Shown here piece after piece: positions 14,901-18,946 of a stretch of 18,946 nucleotides of DNA. A program made the translations under genes and the position numbers. Origin of the DNA: DATDCV01 sp036524155. GTDB lineage: Bacteria; Verrucomicrobiota; Verrucomicrobiia; Limisphaerales; UBA8199. How positions within the stretch are numbered: position 1 is the first letter of the stretch; each line of letters opens with the position of its first letter. Where the stretch lies: positions 1 to 18,946 of the forward strand of contig DATDCV010000713.1 in NCBI GenBank assembly GCA_036524155.1. Reading direction: 5' to 3'. Below the pieces are notes generated by a model. That model had not been told where the DNA came from and did no database searches. It saw only the letters and a list, made by a program, of their open reading frames with translations.

Positions 14901-15145
14901 TGCGCCTCCTTACCTGTAATCAGGGGATAGCTCAACCGGGTCTTTATCTGCGCTCCGTAGGTGTCGAAACCATCGGCCCAATCCCCGTGAGCCCAAAGAC
15001 ACCAGCCATATCCATACTGCTCGCAAATCTCAATGGCCCGCTGAACACCGGCCATCTCAGCAGGAACAGGACGCCGATGCCTGCGATGAGCGGTGAAAGA
15101 GAAAGCTGTAATCTTGTCTTCATGCTGCGTAACCACGTTTATCAT
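14897..15145 (-). CDS. Small ORF resembling the C-terminus of a glycoside hydrolase (possible remnant)
   Basis: An 82-codon ORF. Residues about 33-60 (GVQRAIEICEQYGYGWCLWAH..., then DWADGF) look like the last helix and strand of clan GH-A glycosidases, where a 'CEKYGWGW-WA' stretch precedes the end of the barrel. The preceding 30 residues (start MINVVTQHED) show no matching fold, so this is probably a truncated remnant fused to a new start, or a small protein of unknown role. Its ATG overlaps the upstream GH29-like stop (TGATG) and its TGA overlaps the TTG of the next gene. It also carries that gene's Shine-Dalgarno within its last codons. Translation is therefore plausible even if no function remains. 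Confidence 0.45.
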   Translation of the reverse strand: MINVVTQHEDKITAFSFTAHRRHRRPVPAEMAGVQRAIEICEQYGYGWCLWAHGDWADGFDTYGAQIKTRLSYPLITGKEAH

Positions 15146-16212
15146 CAATCCTCTTTGACCGCACGTTTGACCCGTTTCAACTGGGCGAATCCAAAATCTT
15201 TTAAGAGACCAGTCTTGGGGTCGAAGGGCCAATCCAGCGTGCAGACGCCGCCCTGCCGATTGCACGCTTTGATCCAGTCGATCAGTTCCTGATCGCTGAA
15301 TTGGTTGCCATCACCCTGGCCGTGGTAAACATTGCCACAATAGATCTTGCCATGCCAAAGAAGGCCCGCTTGTGCCGGCAATCGGTCTGGCGTCAGGCGG
15401 GTTAAATCCTGTTTGCTCCACGTGTCGCCACCCGTGTAATCATCGACTCCTTCGCAGAGGCAGGCTTGCTCATTGCCCCCGTAGCTGAAGGCGATGACGG
15501 CTTTGCGGTTGGGCGAGTGGACGATCGAATGAATTGTCCACCAATCACCAGGTTGGGATTTGTAAGCCTCCGGTTCCATGCCGTCAAACCACCAACCGGC
15601 AATCTTGTCCTTATATCGGTCCGCGTACTCCTTGAGCACCGCCAGCCTCCTTTGACGAGACTGGGGCGACGGTGGCGACTTTTCATTATACGTCCCGCGC
15701 GCCGTGCCGTCCGCCAGACCTGTGGAAACCTTAGGCTCCTTCATGTAACCGTTCAAACCGGCGAAATAACAGATGAGCCTGACGCCTTTGGCATTGAGCG
15801 CGTTCGCCAGGTCCAGGATGAGATCTCTGCGGGAACACTTCTCGCCGGGCGCATACCCGGTAAAGTCGCTGAACGCTTTATTGGGAGCACAGGGCCAAGC
15901 GAAAAAATGGTCGTCCAGGCAAAACATCACCCATCCCACTCTTGCCTCCGCCATCTGATTGGCAAACCCCTGAACGTCGAACCCGTCCACAAGCCGATTC
16001 CACTCCCGAGCGGTCATCTGAGTGGGATCAGGAAAGGAAGGTTTTGTGGCAATGCTGTAACCCAGCAGGATGCGGTATTGATAGTGCATGAAGATGCCGT
16101 ACTTGCCCTTCATCATCCAGCTTGTATCAGCACCCCAAGCGGCCCTGTCGCTGCCGCCAAACCAGCAGAAGGCTCCGGCCGTCAAGGCCGACAGTATTCC
16201 AACGATGCGCAT
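15145..16212 (-). CDS. Exported GH29-like (alpha-L-fucosidase family) protein
   Basis: A 355-residue exported protein related to the alpha-L-fucosidase catalytic barrel (GH29/PF01120). Residues 1-28 (MRIVGILSALTAGAFCW... to AWGAD) act as a signal peptide. Barrel landmarks: WMMKGKYGIFMHY (32-44), FDVQGFANQMAEARVGWVMF (78-97), CLDDHFFAWP (98-107), the SRRDLILDLANALNAKGVRL segment (127-146), and GWWFDGME (206-213), where Asp210 matches the GH29 nucleophile position. The protein is shorter than typical fucosidases (about 450) and has no C-terminal beta domain, so the specificity is uncertain. I prefer ATG 16212 because it gives a canonical signal peptide. ATG 16272 (20 residues longer, no Shine-Dalgarno, 8 nt from a strong hairpin) is the alternative. 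Its stop overlaps the start of the small downstream ORF. Confidence 0.82.
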   Translation of the reverse strand: MRIVGILSALTAGAFCWFGGSDRAAWGADTSWMMKGKYGIFMHYQYRILLGYSIATKPSFPDPTQMTAREWNRLVDGFDVQGFANQMAEARVGWVMFCLDDHFFAWPCAPNKAFSDFTGYAPGEKCSRRDLILDLANALNAKGVRLICYFAGLNGYMKEPKVSTGLADGTARGTYNEKSPPSPQSRQRRLAVLKEYADRYKDKIAGWWFDGMEPEAYKSQPGDWWTIHSIVHSPNRKAVIAFSYGGNEQACLCEGVDDYTGGDTWSKQDLTRLTPDRLPAQAGLLWHGKIYCGNVYHGQGDGNQFSDQELIDWIKACNRQGGVCTLDWPFDPKTGLLKDFGFAQLKRVKRAVKED

Positions 16213-16280
16213 ATTCCGGCTCGTTTTCAGCGCTTCGGTTCGGCGTTGAATTGCAGCTATACTGGACGTCATAAATGCTT

Positions 16281-16304
16281 GCGCCGCGTGAGGGCACGCG
16301 GCGC
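16281..16304. repeat. Perfect GC-rich palindrome (10-bp stem, 4-nt loop)
   Basis: GCGCCGCGTG (16281-16290), AGGG, CACGCGGCGC (16295-16304). On the minus strand it lies between the end of the clan GH-A gene and the start of the GH29-like gene. There is no T-run, so an intrinsic terminator is not evident. It may be a dispersed REP-like hairpin. If transcribed it would precede the longer alternative start of the GH29-like gene by only 8 nt. Confidence 0.6.
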
Positions 16305-16460
16305 GACTTATGTCGGTGCGTATAGAACAGCGGGACCTCGAAGGGAAACGTGGTCCTGTCTAGACCGACCTGCGCGGTGCCTGTCGTGCCGAACTCATGG
16401 GCGCCAAGGCAAGAAGAAGAGACGCACAATCAGCCTGTCTTGCAAGCGTGAACATCGAGG

Positions 16461-16530
16461 AAGGGGTCAGTTAATTAGATTGTAATATCGCTGACAAGAG
16501 CCCGCTCAACCTGTCGAATCGCGGCCGCGG
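16461..16530. repeat. REP-like element, copy 2 (lacks the distal arm)
   Basis: The first 29 bases are identical to 8451-8479 and the next 40 match at about 29 positions without gaps. After 16530 the sequence no longer resembles the right palindromic arm of copy 1, so this copy is truncated or decayed. It lies 51 nt past the end of the clan GH-A gene. Apart from this and the palindrome at 16281, the spacer 16273-16580 shows no gene. Confidence 0.7.
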
Positions 16531-16580
16531 TTCGCAAGCTGCACAGCCAATATCCGGCAGCAGACGTTTCAATTCACTTC

Positions 16581-18946
16581 TCAGCGCGACGGACCGTGGA
16601 ACTCGACTTCGTAGTAGAGGGTCCGGTCGCGCGCACCATCAATAGTGAAACGACCGCCGGCAACCGGCAGTGATTTGCCGGTGCGCCGGCCATTGTGATC
16701 CAGGACGTTGACCGCAGCGATGCTTCGGCCAGCAATCGCGAGGGATGCCTTCACCGGTTCGAGCAGCACAGGAGCGCGCCCGTTATCCAGCGTATGCGAA
16801 TCGAGGGTGAAGTATTTGAATCCGGTGTTGCAGTTGCGTGCCACGGCGCACACCAGCGCGGTTTTTGCATCGGCCAGGGTGGCTTTGCGGTCGACCGCCG
16901 TCAGAAAGAGAGAAGCGTAGGGACAGCCGAGCCGGACAGCGACATCGCCGAGCCGGAGTTCCTTGTCCTGGGCAAAACCGACCACAGCTTTAGTGCCCGG
17001 TGTGTTTACAGTGAAGAAGCCCTGGCCCGAAGTGTCCCAGGCGAGCTGCCCGGTGCCGGACACAATTGCGGGGCCTTTGCGGTACTTTGCGAGGTCCGGG
17101 AAGGTCGAGGGCTGTGGCCGTTCGGTGAACTCAACCACGAGTCGTCCCGCGGCCAGCGCTTCAGGAGCCACGCTGCCGCCGAAGGATTTAACGTCTCCTT
17201 CCTGCTTCACCGTATCGGAGAAGCCGAAATTTCCGCCGGCAAGCTCTTCGGGACTGACACAGCGGGTGGAGATGACCTCGCCCTCGCGCACGTCGCCGCG
17301 GTAGAGCATCCGGGCCAGGACCGGATATTGGCCGAGTTGCGTGGGCACATCAGCCTCCCAGACACCCCAGGGCGGCCAGCCCACCCGGTCGCTGAACAAG
17401 CGTGGGGCGGCCTGAGCTTGAAACTCGTAGCTGGAATCCCAACCCTGCAGGCCCAGCCCATAGACGGCGACAATCGCCGGGCCTTCGGCGCTGTAGAGCG
17501 AGGGATAGACGTGAATCCACTCGCTCAGCCCGAAAGGCCGGTTCCCAACCTGCTGCAACCCGGAAGAAAAATACCCGCTGCCAGGGCGGGCCAGCATGGA
17601 ATCAAGCAGGCCGCCGCCGAAGTAATTGTGCCGGTCTACAAAGCCGACCAGCGCATCGGAGCAAAGATTGTAGTAATGCGGGACCATCGCGGGCGCCTGC
17701 CAGGGTGAGCCGCAAAGCGGCCCCTGGTAGCCGGCGTCGCGGATTGCCTTGACGAAACGAGTGTAAAACCTGTCCTGGATCTCGTGCAACCATGCGGCCG
17801 AATCGAGCAAGCGCTGGCGCGCGCCCCCGGTTTGACCGGGGAGATGGTCCTGCCCGAAGAACCACGGGTTGGTCTGAGGTTCAATGTTTTTCGCAGCAAG
17901 GCTTTCGCCGGCTTTGAGCGCGCCGACCCAGGCCCGCTTGAGTTTCTCCTCATCGCCATACCGGGCACCGAGCCAGTCACAAAACCGGGCGGCAAACAGC
18001 TTCCGGTAGGTCGGGCAGGCCGCGAAAGCCTTCTCCGAGGTGTAGAAAAAGATGTCGTCCTCGTTTTGCAGTTCGATGAAAGAGAGCGCCGGCTCCCGGG
18101 CATAAGTGAGACCGGTGTAGGGATTCTGATGCTTGAGCAGATTCGTCACCATCTCAATCATCAGGTCCTGCACGTCCTCGGCGAAGTTGATGAAGCCATA
18201 GGTGTTGCCCTTGAGATTACGCTCGATCTCGTCGTAGGCGAGCAGCCGGGAGCGGTTACCGGGGCACACGTGAAATCCGAACGTGTGCGACCACCCGAAA
18301 TAGACGCCGTTGCTCTTGAGCTGGGCCGAGAAGTAATCAAGCCGATCCAGGCCCGCAGGCGTCATCTTCGTCGCATCGTTGCGTTCGCCAATCCCCATCT
18401 GGCCTTCGGGGTAGGAGAACTTATGCAGGCGGACGCCGTTGACGCCGTACTGGGCAAAGCGAGTCGCGGTAAATTCGGCGGCCTTCTTCTCCGGCGCGCA
18501 ACCGCCCCCGTATGAGAGATTGACGCCCCAGAACTTCACGGGCGTTTTGTCCTCGAATGCAAAATGGTCGCCGACCATGCGCACGCCACCGTGAGCGCCC
18601 GCGGGCTTGTCCAGCCACCGTTCCATGCCGATGACGCTGTCGCCCGGCTCGTTCGTGGGCGCGAAAGCAAACCAGTCCGGGCCGGGCAAGGTCCGGATAA
18701 AAGGGGCGAGGTCCTCACGCCCCGCTACCAAGGTTGTCTCAGCAGGGAATGTAACCGTGAGCGTGTTTGTGCGTGAACCGGCCTTGAACACGTCCGAGGC
18801 CAGCACAATCCGCATATCCCCGTCGAACGTGATCGGACCGGGCGGGTCCAGATCAAAGGCGAGTTCGACTCCCTTCTCAAGGCGGAACACCAGGTTCGAG
18901 GTTGCGGGTACCGAGCCGCGGCCGAAAGGGAGCGGTCGTTCACTTT
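16581..18946 (-). CDS. Clan GH-A (GH5-like) glycoside hydrolase, N-terminus cut by window edge
   Basis: At least 788 codons open to the right edge; the true start lies beyond it (GTG 18890 is only the first start-like codon inside). The protein begins with a beta-rich N-terminal domain (about 1-105 counted from 18890), followed by a TIM barrel. PVKFWGVNLSYGG (117-129) and NGVRLHKFSYPEG (151-163) are the early strands of GH5-like enzymes. The acid/base is predicted as Glu277 in IELQNEDD (codon near 18060) and the nucleophile as Glu457 in FGLSEWIHVYP (codon near 17520), about 180 residues apart. A C-terminal beta region (about 550-769) completes it. It probably hydrolyses beta-linked glycans outside the cytoplasm. 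The signal peptide would be off-window. It is upstream of the GH29-like gene on the same strand, separated by about 370 nt. Confidence 0.88.
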   Translation of the reverse strand, partial: SERPLPFGRGSVPATSNLVFRLEKGVELAFDLDPPGPITFDGDMRIVLASDVFKAGSRTNTLTVTFPAETTLVAGREDLAPFIRTLPGPDWFAFAPTNEPGDSVIGMERWLDKPAGAHGGVRMVGDHFAFEDKTPVKFWGVNLSYGGGCAPEKKAAEFTATRFAQYGVNGVRLHKFSYPEGQMGIGERNDATKMTPAGLDRLDYFSAQLKSNGVYFGWSHTFGFHVCPGNRSRLLAYDEIERNLKGNTYGFINFAEDVQDLMIEMVTNLLKHQNPYTGLTYAREPALSFIELQNEDDIFFYTSEKAFAACPTYRKLFAARFCDWLGARYGDEEKLKRAWVGALKAGESLAAKNIEPQTNPWFFGQDHLPGQTGGARQRLLDSAAWLHEIQDRFYTRFVKAIRDAGYQGPLCGSPWQAPAMVPHYYNLCSDALVGFVDRHNYFGGGLLDSMLARPGSGYFSSGLQQVGNRPFGLSEWIHVYPSLYSAEGPAIVAVYGLGLQGWDSSYEFQAQAAPRLFSDRVGWPPWGVWEADVPTQLGQYPVLARMLYRGDVREGEVISTRCVSPEELAGGNFGFSDTVKQEGDVKSFGGSVAPEALAAGRLVVEFTERPQPSTFPDLAKYRKGPAIVSGTGQLAWDTSGQGFFTVNTPGTKAVVGFAQDKELRLGDVAVRLGCPYASLFLTAVDRKATLADAKTALVCAVARNCNTGFKYFTLDSHTLDNGRAPVLLEPVKASLAIAGRSIAAVNVLDHNGRRTGKSLPVAGGRFTIDGARDRTLYYEVEFHGPSR

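Noticed and set aside
8451..16530. Composite transposon bounded by the two REP-like copies
   Set aside because: The copies are in direct orientation, one is truncated, no transposase lies between them, and gene content between is ordinary; dispersed repeats explain it better.

Overview
The window (about 62% GC by eye) looks like a chromosome segment of a Verrucomicrobiota-type bacterium, most like the Limisphaerales/Pedosphaera group. This is inferred from gene content, not from a marker gene. The pointers are twin-arginine-exported Gfo/Idh/MocA oxidoreductase and aldo/keto reductase, a bacterial SET-domain protein, GH29-like and clan GH-A glycosidases, a heparin-lyase-I-like polysaccharide lyase, and a secreted protein ending in the 'S-DLTNW...FYRLR' tail common in that phylum. 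Shine-Dalgarno sequences are mostly weak or absent.

Layout. (1) 1-4041, minus: glutamate synthase large subunit (gltB), 1,347 codons, C-terminus cut by the left edge, with a good sigma-70-like promoter and a GNRA hairpin just before its start. (2) 4101-4638: no gene; C/T-rich palindrome and a degenerate 39-bp repeat. (3) 4639-5013, plus: DUF423 membrane protein, followed by a 121-bp palindromic element. (4) 5226-8468, plus: a tight three-gene unit of exported Gfo/Idh/MocA oxidoreductase, SET-domain methyltransferase and M28 metallopeptidase (gaps 9 and 3 nt). The last codons and stop of the peptidase lie in a REP-like repeat that recurs at 16461. (5) 8614-9111, plus: DUF1801 protein, followed by a MITE-like element of about 292 bp. 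(6) 9611-10435, plus: secreted polysaccharide lyase, tail-to-tail with 1 nt separation from (7) a TAT-exported aldo/keto reductase (10437-11402, minus). (8) 11577-12374, minus: nucleotidyltransferase. (9) 12755-13477, plus: secreted protein. (10) 13509-18946, minus: a chain of glycosidase and secreted-protein genes: a clan GH-A hydrolase (5' end cut by the right edge), a GH29-like protein, an 82-codon ORF resembling the end of a glycosidase, and a large secreted protein. The last three overlap at start/stop codons.

Function. The left part is core nitrogen assimilation. From 9.6 kb onward most genes suggest extracellular or periplasmic breakdown of complex, possibly uronic-acid- or fucose-containing polysaccharide (inference). 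No phage genes, CRISPR array, rRNA, tRNA or full transposase gene was seen. Mobile signatures are limited to small non-coding repeats. The least ordinary items are the oxidoreductase-SET-M28 unit, the repeat that supplies the end of the peptidase, the MITE-like element and the coupled glycosidase-tail ORF.
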